Of a DNA stretch of 64,000 nucleotides, positions 44,423 through 51,685 are shown piece after piece (within the stretch, counting starts at the first letter, position 1; the number at the start of each line of letters is the position of its first letter). The notes under the pieces were generated by a model that saw only the letters and a list, made by a program, of their open reading frames with translations, had not been told where the DNA came from and did not search any database. The translations under genes were made by a program, and so were the position numbers. This stretch comes from Sedimentitalea todarodis. GTDB lineage: Bacteria > Pseudomonadota > Alphaproteobacteria > Rhodobacterales > Rhodobacteraceae. The DNA lies in the NCBI RefSeq assembly GCF_032595355.1, contig NZ_JASMWN010000012.1, positions 62,001 through 126,000 on the forward strand. Reading direction: 5' to 3'.

Positions 44423-44710
44423 AGCCTACTCCAGTTTCAGAAAGATGCTTGGCCAAAGCACACAATCCAGATCGATCAATGCAAGCGGCCGACAGTCTTT
44501 CGGCAAGTTGACTCGATTGAAAGACCTAGATCAAGCGCACTATTGGCCAAGTTTGCTTTAGCCGGCTTCGATGTCCAGAATATCCTTTACCATTGTCGCC
44601 TTCGTAAACACGGGATTTCAGGACGCTGGCAACATGGGTCTGAGCACGTCCGGGATGTCAGAGAGCCTCTTCGGCCAACGAGCAAGAGCGCGGATCTAAG
44701 ACCAAGATTC

Positions 44711-45319
44711 TCAAGACGCGAAAACCTCATCATAAACGGCGACCATGCGCATGGCGCGCTGGCGTATGTCGTCGGCGGTGAAGCCGGGCTTGTACAGCGC
44801 GCTGCCGATGCCAAACCCGTCCGCCCCGGCGGCTTTCCATTCGGCGAAATTCTCCGGGCCTGCGCCGCCGACAGCAAGCACCTCGGTGCCCTCGGGGAGG
44901 ACGGCGCGGATGGCCTTCACACCTTCGGGGCCAACCAGCGTGCCAGGAAAGAACTTCAGACCATCGGCGCCGTGACGCAACGCCGTGAAACATTCGGTCG
45001 GCGTCATCACGCCGGGGAAGGACAGCATTTTCGCAGCTTTGCTCGCTTCGATCACAGCCGGGTTGCAATCAGGAGAGACGACAAGCGCGCCGCCGGCATC
45101 CCTGAGCCGACTCACATCGTCCGGTGTCAGGACAGTACCCGCGCCGATCAACGCATCTCGGCCAAAGGCGCGCGCCATCTGTTCGATGCTGTTGAACGGA
45201 TCGGGCGAATTCAACGGTACTTCTATCTTGGTGATGCCACAGTCGATCAGGGTTCCGGCCAGTTCAAGCGCCTCGGCGGGTTTGATCCCACGCAGGATCG
45301 CGACGATATTTCGCGTCAT
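44711..45319 (-). CDS. dgoA: 2-dehydro-3-deoxy-6-phosphogalactonate aldolase
   Basis: KDPG/KDPGal-type class I aldolase of 202 residues, cleaving 2-keto-3-deoxy-6-phosphogalactonate to pyruvate and glyceraldehyde-3-phosphate in the De Ley-Doudoroff galactose pathway. The catalytic Glu33 is in KIEVPLNSP and the Schiff-base Lys122 in ADGLKFFPG; GAGTVLTPDD and VSPDCNP are conserved. It starts one base after the dgoK stop. The pairing with a KDGal kinase favours DgoA over plain Eda. Confidence 0.93.
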   Translation of the reverse strand: MTRNIVAILRGIKPAEALELAGTLIDCGITKIEVPLNSPDPFNSIEQMARAFGRDALIGAGTVLTPDDVSRLRDAGGALVVSPDCNPAVIEASKAAKMLSFPGVMTPTECFTALRHGADGLKFFPGTLVGPEGVKAIRAVLPEGTEVLAVGGAGPENFAEWKAAGADGFGIGSALYKPGFTADDIRQRAMRMVAVYDEVFAS

Positions 45320-45320
45320 T

Positions 45321-46226
45321 TCATGTTTCCTTCAAGCTCTTGTAGGCCGTCTTGAGACCGGCGAGCGTCATCGCATCGCCATCAGCCAATGCCACCGGCA
45401 CGCCTTGTTGATAAAGCGCGACCTTATAGAGCCGCGAGAGTATCGGATCACCGACGACCGCGATCTGCTGACCCAGCCAATAGGCGCGCGCGCCCGCCAG
45501 TTCGAGACCGATCAACAAACCCGACAACCGCGATCTGGCGACGTCCGCGGGCATGTCATTGATCAGAGTTTCCGCCCGCACACCAAACAGCCGTGAGGCA
45601 AAGTTCTGCGGCGAGCCGAGTGCATCGCGGACTGCGTCGGCAAAGCCCGCATCGTCCCAGCCCTCCGTCTGAACCGAATGGCGCAGGACAGAACTACCGG
45701 TCAGCAGGGCAAACAATTCGCCAGTCATGAAGGTGCGAAAACTCACGATCTCGCCGGCGCTGATCTGGACCCATTTGGTATGGGTGCCGGGCAGACAGAG
45801 CACTCCGTCGAAAACGGCATGTTCGGCGAGGTATCCGGCGATCTGGGTTTCCTCGCCCCGCATCACGTCGGCGGGCGTCGTCTGCTGCAGTCCTGGCAGT
45901 ATCAAGGGCGCAATCCGGGGGTCATTTGCGAACACATACGTCGCCTCGCGCGCACCCGGCGGGGTGCAGGGAACCGTCACATAGGCCGCTTCCTGCCATC
46001 CCTGACGCGCGCCAACCATGCCACAGCAGACTGCCGGTGTCGTGGCATCACCAAGATGCGGGCCAATCAGATCGAGCAAGATCCCCTCAAACGCATCCGG
46101 CGTCAGCGACGCCATGCCATGATCCGAGCCAAGCCGCGCGATCAGCGTATTGTCCGGGCCAAACACCCAGGCGCGAAGGTTTGAGGTCCCCCAATCGACC
46201 GCGATCCACTCCGCTGTTTTGGACAA
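45321..46226 (-). CDS. dgoK: 2-dehydro-3-deoxygalactonokinase
   Basis: Kinase of 301 residues that phosphorylates 2-keto-3-deoxygalactonate ahead of DgoA. Family motifs: IAVDWGTSNLRAWVF at the start, CCGMVGARQGWQEAAYVTVP, MRGEETQIAGYL, and VLCLPGTHTKWVQI. It overlaps the 3' remnant of an SDR gene upstream and precedes dgoA directly. No galactonate dehydratase or transporter is in the window. Confidence 0.93.
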   Translation of the reverse strand: MSKTAEWIAVDWGTSNLRAWVFGPDNTLIARLGSDHGMASLTPDAFEGILLDLIGPHLGDATTPAVCCGMVGARQGWQEAAYVTVPCTPPGAREATYVFANDPRIAPLILPGLQQTTPADVMRGEETQIAGYLAEHAVFDGVLCLPGTHTKWVQISAGEIVSFRTFMTGELFALLTGSSVLRHSVQTEGWDDAGFADAVRDALGSPQNFASRLFGVRAETLINDMPADVARSRLSGLLIGLELAGARAYWLGQQIAVVGDPILSRLYKVALYQQGVPVALADGDAMTLAGLKTAYKSLKET

Positions 46227-46460
46227 TTCACCCTACCCCGTTTTGCGACGCCGCCATCGACCACCAATGCCCGACCCGTCATCATCCAGCTGGTATTCGA
46301 GGCAAGAAAGGGCACGGCCTCCACCACATCCTGCGGGTCCAGTCTATCTTTCAGGCATTGACGTTCAAGATGCGCGTCCTGCGCCTCGGGGGCAACCCGT
46401 ATCTCTTTCGGCTTGTCGATAGACACCCAACCCGGTGCAAGCGTTTTCCCCCAATATCAT
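46227..46460 (-). pseudogene. C-terminal remnant of an SDR gene upstream of dgoK
   Basis: In one minus-strand frame this encodes LAPGWVSIDKPKE, LERQCLKDRLDPQDVVEAV and MMTGRALVVDGG, the last quarter of a sugar-dehydrogenase-type SDR. Just upstream in frame is a stop codon, and the expected preceding block (active-site Tyr and Lys) is missing. Downstream the frame runs on into dgoK instead of stopping, so it is also frame-damaged at the 3' end. It fits a decayed galactose dehydrogenase gene of the same pathway. Confidence 0.75.
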
Positions 46461-46731
46461 TGGGACTGGCGACAGGATCAATGTCCCCCTCACGCCGTAA
46501 TCGGAGAGTATGGCGACTCCGATCCGTAGGAGCGCCTTCGTCTTGGCATCAATTGGCCACTCACCCGCAGGTTGGCGTCAAATCGGAAGGAACGTCCGAA
46601 TTCGCCGATACCCCGGAGTTGCGGACAGGCGAGACAGAAAATACTCGCAAAGAAATCAAAAAAACAGGGAACCCCCGACGCATCCCAAACGCGTCGACGG
46701 TTCCCGCTTGATCAAACCGGCAATCGCCTTG

Positions 46732-46932
46732 TCAGGATACGTCTGACAACCAGGAATCCACTTCTTCCTTCGCGGCTTCCTTGGTCTTGCCATAGCGTTT
46801 TTGAACGAGACCCTCGAGTTGCTCGCGCTCACCTGCCGCCTGGTCAAGCTCATCATCGGTGAGTTCGCCCCACCGTTCCTGTGCCTTGCCTTTCATGATC
46901 TTCCATTCGCCCTTTACTTGATCCCAGTTCAT
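46732..46932 (-). CDS. CsbD family stress protein
   Basis: Small hydrophilic protein of 66 residues with the CsbD pattern (MNWDQVKGEWKIMKGKAQER, WGELTDDELDQAAGEREQL). CsbD-like proteins are induced by general stress in many bacteria, role unknown. GGGAGA precedes the ATG, and an EcfG-type promoter lies about 45 bases upstream, placing it in the regulon of the sigma factor encoded at 51 kb. Confidence 0.92.
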   Translation of the reverse strand: MNWDQVKGEWKIMKGKAQERWGELTDDELDQAAGEREQLEGLVQKRYGKTKEAAKEEVDSWLSDVS

Positions 46933-46974
46933 TGTTGGTCTCCCTTCTGGTTTGTTCTGTGACGTCTGAAAAAG

Positions 46975-47000
46975 AAACTCCCCGGGCGGGAAATCGTTCC
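46975..47000 (-). promoter_or_regulatory. EcfG-type promoter of csbD
   Basis: On the minus strand GGAAC (47000-46996), 17 bases, GTTT (46978-46975). Same spacing as the other five sites nearby. Confidence 0.8.
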
Positions 47001-47013
47001 AGAATTCTTTTCT

Positions 47014-47039
47014 GGAACCAAACGACGGACGGCTGGTTT
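47014..47039 (+). promoter_or_regulatory. EcfG-type promoter pointing towards dps
   Basis: GGAAC (47014-47018), 17 bases, GTTT (47036-47039). Its -35 and that of csbD are the two arms of an inverted repeat (gttccag at 46996-47002, ctggaac at 47012-47018). The nearest rightward gene is dps, 280 bp away. Confidence 0.6.
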
Positions 47040-47259
47040 TCTCGCCTCACCCTGGCAGGGTTTGGCCTCCCAAATTGGCCGGCACTGCCCGAGATCACTC
47101 ACGCAAACGAGGTCAAATAAAGGCACCGCAGCTCAGGGCGGACTTTGGCTTTAGGATCGCTCGGGCGGCAAGCAGCTCTCGATTGCGTCATGCCATCGAA
47201 GGACTTCCGCCGTAGTGAATATCCCGGACCCCGGGAACCTGATCCGGAACAACTTTTTC

Positions 47260-47285
47260 GGAACGAATGGGCAGAGCGGCAGTTT
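47260..47285 (+). promoter_or_regulatory. EcfG-type promoter of dps
   Basis: GGAAC (47260-47264), 17 bases, GTTT (47282-47285), 32 bases before the dps ATG. The remainder of 47040-47259 holds no gene that I can support. Confidence 0.8.
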
Positions 47286-47317
47286 GTAAACTGAAGCGAT
47301 AAAAAAGGAGTATTCAA

Positions 47318-47815
47318 ATGACAAACGCGCTCAATACCGCACCCGAAGTCGTGGATATCGATACTGGCGTTACCGACGCCAAAGCCGTCGCAAAGGAACT
47401 GTCCAAGGTTCTGGCGGATACATACAACCTGACGATCAAGACCCATGCGGTCCACTGGAATGTCGAAGGCCCGATGTTCTACGCCGTGCACAACCTGACG
47501 GAAACACAATATGGCGAGTTGTTTGCCGCGGCGGATGTCATTGCAGAGCGCATTCGCGCCCTGGGTCGCCTCACCGCGATGTCGCCCGGCGACTTGTTGC
47601 AGGGGTCGGTTGTCCAGGACATCAAAGAGGCTGACGATGCCATCACATTGTGCGAGAGTTTGGCCGAGGATCATGTCAATATCGCGAAGCGACTGCATGA
47701 CGTGATCGAGAAAGCAGGGAAGGCCGATGACCCCGTGACCGAAGACCTCGCCACCGCACGCGCTGCATTCCACGAAAAAGCGGCCTGGATGCTCCGCGCT
47801 CTGGCCGCCAAATGA
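47318..47815 (+). CDS. dps: Dps-family ferritin-like DNA-protection protein
   Basis: Ferritin-like protein of 165 residues forming dodecamers that oxidise and store iron and shield DNA. The ferroxidase-site residues sit in KTHAVHWNVEGPMFYAVHNL (His, His, and downstream acidic residues) and FAAADVIAERIRALG. AAAAAAGGAG precedes the ATG. An EcfG-type promoter lies immediately upstream. The DUF2254 gene follows 16 bp downstream and is probably co-transcribed. Confidence 0.94.
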   Translation: MTNALNTAPEVVDIDTGVTDAKAVAKELSKVLADTYNLTIKTHAVHWNVEGPMFYAVHNLTETQYGELFAAADVIAERIRALGRLTAMSPGDLLQGSVVQDIKEADDAITLCESLAEDHVNIAKRLHDVIEKAGKADDPVTEDLATARAAFHEKAAWMLRALAAK

Positions 47816-47831
47816 CAGACAGACCAACCTG

Positions 47832-49040
47832 ATGTCGCTGAGCGCGCGGATCAAGAAATACCTTGATGACGTCAGGGCCAGCTACTGGTTTATTCCCACT
47901 GTTCTGGTGCTGTCCACGATCCTGCTGGCCATTGGGTCGCTGATGGTGGACAGCCACCCTGACCTGTCGACACTCAGGCCTGACTGGACCAATGATCTGG
48001 TGAGCACCGATGGTGCGCGCGCCGTTGTTTCGGTGATCGCGCAGTCCATGATCGGCGTTGCGGGCGTGATGTTTTCGATCACCATGCTGGCCGTGTCCTT
48101 TGCCTCCGGGCAATACGGGCCGCGATTGATTGGAAATTTCATGCGCGATCGCGGCAACCAGTGGACGTTGGGTATCCTGATTTCCACCTTTGCCTTTGCC
48201 CTGCTGGTACTGCGAGCCATCGAGAATTCGCATGACGACGCGGTCGCGTTTGTTCCGCACCTTTCGATCATCATCGCAATGGCGATGGCCTTTCTATCGG
48301 TCTTCGTGATGATTTTTCATGTTCATCACGTTCCCGAAACGATCAGCGTCTCCAACATCATTGCCAGTCTGGGTCAGCGGTTCGTCGGAGGCATCAACGC
48401 CCTGCTGGAACAGGATCCGCCAGATCAGACGCCGGGTCGCGGGGTGTCGGTAGATATCTACCTGCATACATCCGGCTACATCCACAACATTGCCGATGAC
48501 AAGCTGAGCGTCCTTGCCAAGGACAATGGCTGGACGATCGAAATCCTCGAACTTCCCGGCGAGTTCATGCATCCCCAAAGAGCGGTGTTGCGGGTCTGGG
48601 GTGCGCACGCCGACCTTGCTGATGACGTGGCGACACGCCTGCGCGAAGCGGTAGCCCTGGGTCGCGCCAAGACCGAAAAACAGAACCTCATCTTCGTTGC
48701 GGAACAACTGGTCGAGATTGTCGCGCGCGCCATGTCTCCCGGAGTGAATGATCCGTTCACGGCCATAAGTTGCCTGCACTGGATGGAGGCGGGGCTGGCT
48801 CTGGTCGTGCAGCAGGATCAGGAGCTACACGTCTTTACGGCGCCCAGAGTCGTTGCAAAGCCGATTACTTTTGAGCACTTGCTGAATCGTTCCATAGGCG
48901 ATTGCACGTCTTACGTCGCCAACGATCCTCTGACGCGGGATGAAACGCTCAGGGTTCTTGGCCGACTGTCAGCCCTCGCAACCGATCGAAATCGCGGTCC
49001 TGTCGAGGATCTGGCGGATCGGCTCAAATCAACGGACTGA
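47832..49040 (+). CDS. DUF2254 family membrane protein
   Basis: Protein of 402 residues with four membrane helices in the first half (about 20-40, 68-92, 112-130, 142-165) and a soluble C-terminal half. MFSITMLAVSFASGQYGPRL, VSVDIYLHTSGYIHNI and AMSPGVNDPFTAISCLHWM are DUF2254 hallmarks. Function is unknown; location after dps under a stress promoter suggests an envelope stress role. The convergent holin-like gene ends 123 bp away. Confidence 0.9.
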   Translation: MSLSARIKKYLDDVRASYWFIPTVLVLSTILLAIGSLMVDSHPDLSTLRPDWTNDLVSTDGARAVVSVIAQSMIGVAGVMFSITMLAVSFASGQYGPRLIGNFMRDRGNQWTLGILISTFAFALLVLRAIENSHDDAVAFVPHLSIIIAMAMAFLSVFVMIFHVHHVPETISVSNIIASLGQRFVGGINALLEQDPPDQTPGRGVSVDIYLHTSGYIHNIADDKLSVLAKDNGWTIEILELPGEFMHPQRAVLRVWGAHADLADDVATRLREAVALGRAKTEKQNLIFVAEQLVEIVARAMSPGVNDPFTAISCLHWMEAGLALVVQQDQELHVFTAPRVVAKPITFEHLLNRSIGDCTSYVANDPLTRDETLRVLGRLSALATDRNRGPVEDLADRLKSTD

Positions 49041-49163
49041 TAGGCTTTGCAACGTGGCGGGTTGTCGGTGAGCGCATGCTGCATTTGTCCTATGTCGCTC
49101 CGTTTGTGGATTGTCCGGAATTGCGGGACGCACGCTCCCTATTTTGCCTGTCTGCGACGCTCT

Positions 49164-49502
49164 TCAAATGCGTCGGCTGTTTTGGCGGCCGCGCTCAAAC
49201 CCCTGCACAAACGACAAGACGACGATCTGAAGTGGAGAAAGCTCGGCCGCCAGACGACCCGGCGCACTGGTTTGTGTCTGTTCCACAGTCTTTCCCGAGC
49301 CTGCTGCAAACGCGATTGCGGCAGCACCGACATACACCAGACCAAGGATCGTGGCGGCAAACAGTTCAGAGCGCAGTTCGGACAGGAAAATCCAGCCCGC
49401 GACCGTCAAGAATGCGACCCCAACCGTGATGAACACTGCACCTGCGGAAAAGGCCGCGCCCTTTCGCGCGGCCACCTCCAATTTTCGTTCAATGCCGAAC
49501 AT
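49164..49502 (-). CDS. Holin-like (DUF1469) membrane protein
   Basis: Protein of 112 residues with two hydrophobic helices (about 18-40 and 48-68) and a charged C-terminal tail, resembling the phage-holin / Holin-X DUF1469 family found beside DUF883 genes. Its ATG overlaps the last base of the DUF883 stop (TAATG), so translation is coupled. No phage gene is nearby; a membrane-stress role is more likely than lysis. Confidence 0.75.
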   Translation of the reverse strand: MFGIERKLEVAARKGAAFSAGAVFITVGVAFLTVAGWIFLSELRSELFAATILGLVYVGAAAIAFAAGSGKTVEQTQTSAPGRLAAELSPLQIVVLSFVQGFERGRQNSRRI

Positions 49503-49825
49503 TATCGACGCGCCGACAACGTGCCAAAAAGGAAGCCAATGCCAGCGGCGATACCGATGGCAGCGCCCGGGTTTGCACGGACTGCGCCTTCGGTGTCGGC
49601 ATAGGTCTTTTCGGCCCTTGCCTTCAACGCACCCGCAGCGGCGGCACCACTATCGGCAAGGTTTTCCGCCTTCTCGGCGGCCGCCGACTTCAGGACGGCT
49701 CCCTGCGCCTTGCCGAGTTCCGCAACGGTTTCCGTCAGCGTGGCGATATCGTCGCGCAAGACGGCCATCTGCTTTGAAACGTCGCTGTTCAATTCCGAGA
49801 CATTGCTTTTCGTAGCCTGTGACAT
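49502..49825 (-). CDS. DUF883 (ElaB/YqjD-like) protein
   Basis: Protein of 107 residues: a long amphipathic coiled helix (about 10-85, Ala- and Lys-rich) and a C-terminal glycine-zipper membrane segment (AIGIAAGIGFLFGTLSARR). This is the layout of ElaB/YqjD proteins, which tether ribosomes or protect membranes in stationary phase in E. coli. An EcfG-type promoter lies 33 bases upstream. It is the first gene of a pair with the holin-like gene. Confidence 0.87.
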   Translation of the reverse strand: MSQATKSNVSELNSDVSKQMAVLRDDIATLTETVAELGKAQGAVLKSAAAEKAENLADSGAAAAGALKARAEKTYADTEGAVRANPGAAIGIAAGIGFLFGTLSARR

Positions 49826-49857
49826 CGAAAACTCCTATTCATCTGTGTTCGAAAGAC

Positions 49858-49883
49858 AAACCAGCACGTGGGAAAATGGTTCC
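49858..49883 (-). promoter_or_regulatory. EcfG-type promoter of the DUF883 gene
   Basis: On the minus strand GGAAC (49883-49879), 17 bases, GTTT (49861-49858). Confidence 0.8.
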
Positions 49884-49895
49884 GTCCTTTTTTGA

Positions 49896-50711
49896 TCAGT
49901 CCGCTTCGATGGCTTCGGATGAGGAAAAGAACATGGCCTGGCTCACGGCGGAACGGACCTGATCCTCGGTATATGGCTTGGTTATCAGAAATGCCGGTTC
50001 TGGCCGCTCTCCGGTCAACAACCTTTCGGGAAAAGCCGTGATGAAAATAACCGGAATGTCGCCGGCATCTGCCAGAATCTCGTTCACAGCATCAATCCCG
50101 GATGACCCGTCCGCCAGTTGGATATCCGACAGGATCAGATCGGGTCGCTTGGCAGCAGCCATTTTGACCGCGTCATTCTGCCTGCGCGCAACGCCCGTGA
50201 CCTTATGACCAAGTTCCGTCACGATTTTCTTGATATGAAGGGCAATGATCGCCTCGTCTTCAATCACCAGTATGTCGCCCGACACGGATTTCTCGAGTTC
50301 CTGATCGGCGATACGCAAGAGGTCCAACACTTCTTCTTCTGCAACCTCCATGACTTCGGCGACCTCTGCGGTCGTGAACTCTTCGATCGTATGAAGAAGG
50401 AGCGCTTCGCGTGTGTTCTCTGTCAGCCGTGACAGATGAACCTGGGCCTGCGCGCCCAACCCAGTTTCGCCGACCTCGACCGGAGAGCCGAGACTTGACC
50501 AGATACGATGGAAAGCGCCGAAAAGGGCAACCCTGTGGCTTGAAGCGGTCTCAAAGATCGACCTGTCGGTCAACAGCGCCTCAAGTGTTGTTGCGGCATA
50601 GCGGTCGCCCATTCTCTGTGAACCGGTCAGAGCCCGGGCGTATCGGCGCAAGAATGGCAGCAGGTCCGCGACAACGAGGGACAGCGGTTGCTCCGGAGCG
50701 GTTTGTGTCAT
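49896..50711 (-). CDS. phyR: PhyR, anti-anti-sigma response regulator of the general stress response
   Basis: Protein of 271 residues with an ECF-sigma-like N-terminal domain (about 10-135; LPFLRRYARALTGSQRMGDR and TREALLLHTIEEFTTAEVAE) and a C-terminal receiver domain (about 146-262) with Asp196 in LILSDIQLADGS and EDEA at its acidic pocket. When phosphorylated, PhyR binds NepR and frees EcfG. AAGGA supports ATG 50711. It is divergent from nepR-ecfG, and both directions share one palindromic promoter. No partner histidine kinase is in the window. Confidence 0.96.
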   Translation of the reverse strand: MTQTAPEQPLSLVVADLLPFLRRYARALTGSQRMGDRYAATTLEALLTDRSIFETASSHRVALFGAFHRIWSSLGSPVEVGETGLGAQAQVHLSRLTENTREALLLHTIEEFTTAEVAEVMEVAEEEVLDLLRIADQELEKSVSGDILVIEDEAIIALHIKKIVTELGHKVTGVARRQNDAVKMAAAKRPDLILSDIQLADGSSGIDAVNEILADAGDIPVIFITAFPERLLTGERPEPAFLITKPYTEDQVRSAVSQAMFFSSSEAIEAD

Positions 50712-50737
50712 TGGGTGTCCTTTTTTTGGATTTCTTT

Positions 50738-50769
50738 GGAACCAAACCGGACTTCGCCAGTTTGGTTCC
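50738..50769. promoter_or_regulatory. Palindromic divergent EcfG promoter of phyR and nepR-ecfG
   Basis: Arms GGAACCAAAC (50738-50747) and GTTTGGTTCC (50760-50769) around a 12-bp centre. Read rightward: GGAAC 50738-50742, 17 bases, GTTT 50760-50763, towards nepR. Read leftward: GGAAC 50769-50765, 17 bases, GTTT 50747-50744, towards phyR. The -35 of each promoter overlaps the -10 region of the other. Confidence 0.85.
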
Positions 50770-50829
50770 ATCAAACGCATTTTTTTCTCGGCAGACGAGA
50801 TTTAAAAAGGCAAGGAGATTTGGCAGAGC

Positions 50830-50985
50830 ATGGACACCGACAACAACGAGGAAAAGCCGCAATCGGCCCTGATCAAGGACCATCTGCGCCGTTCCTTTCA
50901 GGACAAAGCCATCGAAGAGCTTCCTTCCGAACTGATGTCTCTCATCGACGAGCTGCGGAAGCAGGATAGCCAAGATGGCAAATGA
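50830..50985 (+). CDS. nepR: NepR anti-sigma factor
   Basis: Protein of only 51 residues. The NepR core is present: IKDHLRRSFQDKAIEELPSE followed by LMSLIDELR, equivalent to the two helices that clamp EcfG or PhyR. It is shorter than most NepR proteins (about 60-70 residues), with little N- or C-terminal extension. The stop lies 11 bases inside ecfG, in another frame, as is usual for this pair. AAGGAG lies 14 bases upstream, somewhat far. Confidence 0.9.
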   Translation: MDTDNNEEKPQSALIKDHLRRSFQDKAIEELPSELMSLIDELRKQDSQDGK

Positions 50986-51562
50986 AATCGCCGCGGACAT
51001 CGATCCGCGAGACGAATTGGTCACACATTTGGGTGTCCTGCGTGCGTTCGCAGTGAGCCTCTGTCGCAATCCGACACTGGCCGACGATCTGGTTCAGGAA
51101 ACCGTAATGAAAGCCTGGAAGTCGATCGACAAATTCGAAGCCGGCACCAACATGCGTGCGTGGCTGTTCACCATTCTGCGCAATACATATTATACCACCT
51201 ACACCAAGGCCCGCCGCGAAGTCGCGGACGTCGACGGTGTTCTCAGCGACAACCTGGCCGTGAAACCGGAGCACGACGGAAAGCTTGCCTATTCAGATTT
51301 CCAGAAAGCTTTTGTGCAGCTTCCGGACGAACAACGCGAAGCGCTGACACTGGTCGGAGCATCCGGATTTGCCTATCATGAGGCCGCAGAAATGTGCGGA
51401 GTGGCCACCGGGACGATGAAGAGCCGGGTAAACCGGGCGCGGCAGCGTCTGATCGAACTTCTGGACCTTTCGCCCGACGATTCACTGGAGTTGACCGATG
51501 GCGGTACGATGGCGGTGGTTGTCGCGGGTCAAAGCGTCCAGAAGGGACTTACCTCTGCATGA
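50975..51562 (+). CDS. ecfG: EcfG general-stress ECF sigma factor
   Basis: ECF sigma factor of 195 residues, group EcfG/ECF15. Region 2 is at about 20-85 (NPTLADDLVQETVMKAWKSI, FKAGTNMRAWLFTILRN-type), region 4 at about 110-165 (FVQLPDEQREALTLVGASGF, GVATGTMKSRVNRARQRL). It recognises GGAAC promoters and is held by NepR until PhyR is phosphorylated. It overlaps nepR by 11 bases and is under its own EcfG-type promoter, a positive loop. gyrB converges with it. Confidence 0.96.
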   Translation: MANEIAADIDPRDELVTHLGVLRAFAVSLCRNPTLADDLVQETVMKAWKSIDKFEAGTNMRAWLFTILRNTYYTTYTKARREVADVDGVLSDNLAVKPEHDGKLAYSDFQKAFVQLPDEQREALTLVGASGFAYHEAAEMCGVATGTMKSRVNRARQRLIELLDLSPDDSLELTDGGTMAVVVAGQSVQKGLTSA

Positions 51563-51647
51563 TTTTGATATGCAAGCCACTCGGGCTCTTCAGGCGGTTT
51601 TGCGGCGGTTTCAATCCGTAACCGGTTCAGGTTCGATCCTGCTGGAA

Positions 51648-51675
51648 GGGTGCGGACAGCCTTTCCCCCGCACCC
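51648..51675 (-). terminator. Hairpin between ecfG and gyrB
   Basis: An 8-bp perfect stem (gggtgcgg at 51648-51655 with ccgcaccc at 51668-51675). Only short T-runs flank it. It lies 11 bp beyond the gyrB stop and could end both converging transcripts. Confidence 0.45.
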
Positions 51676-51685
51676 GTAGATCGCC

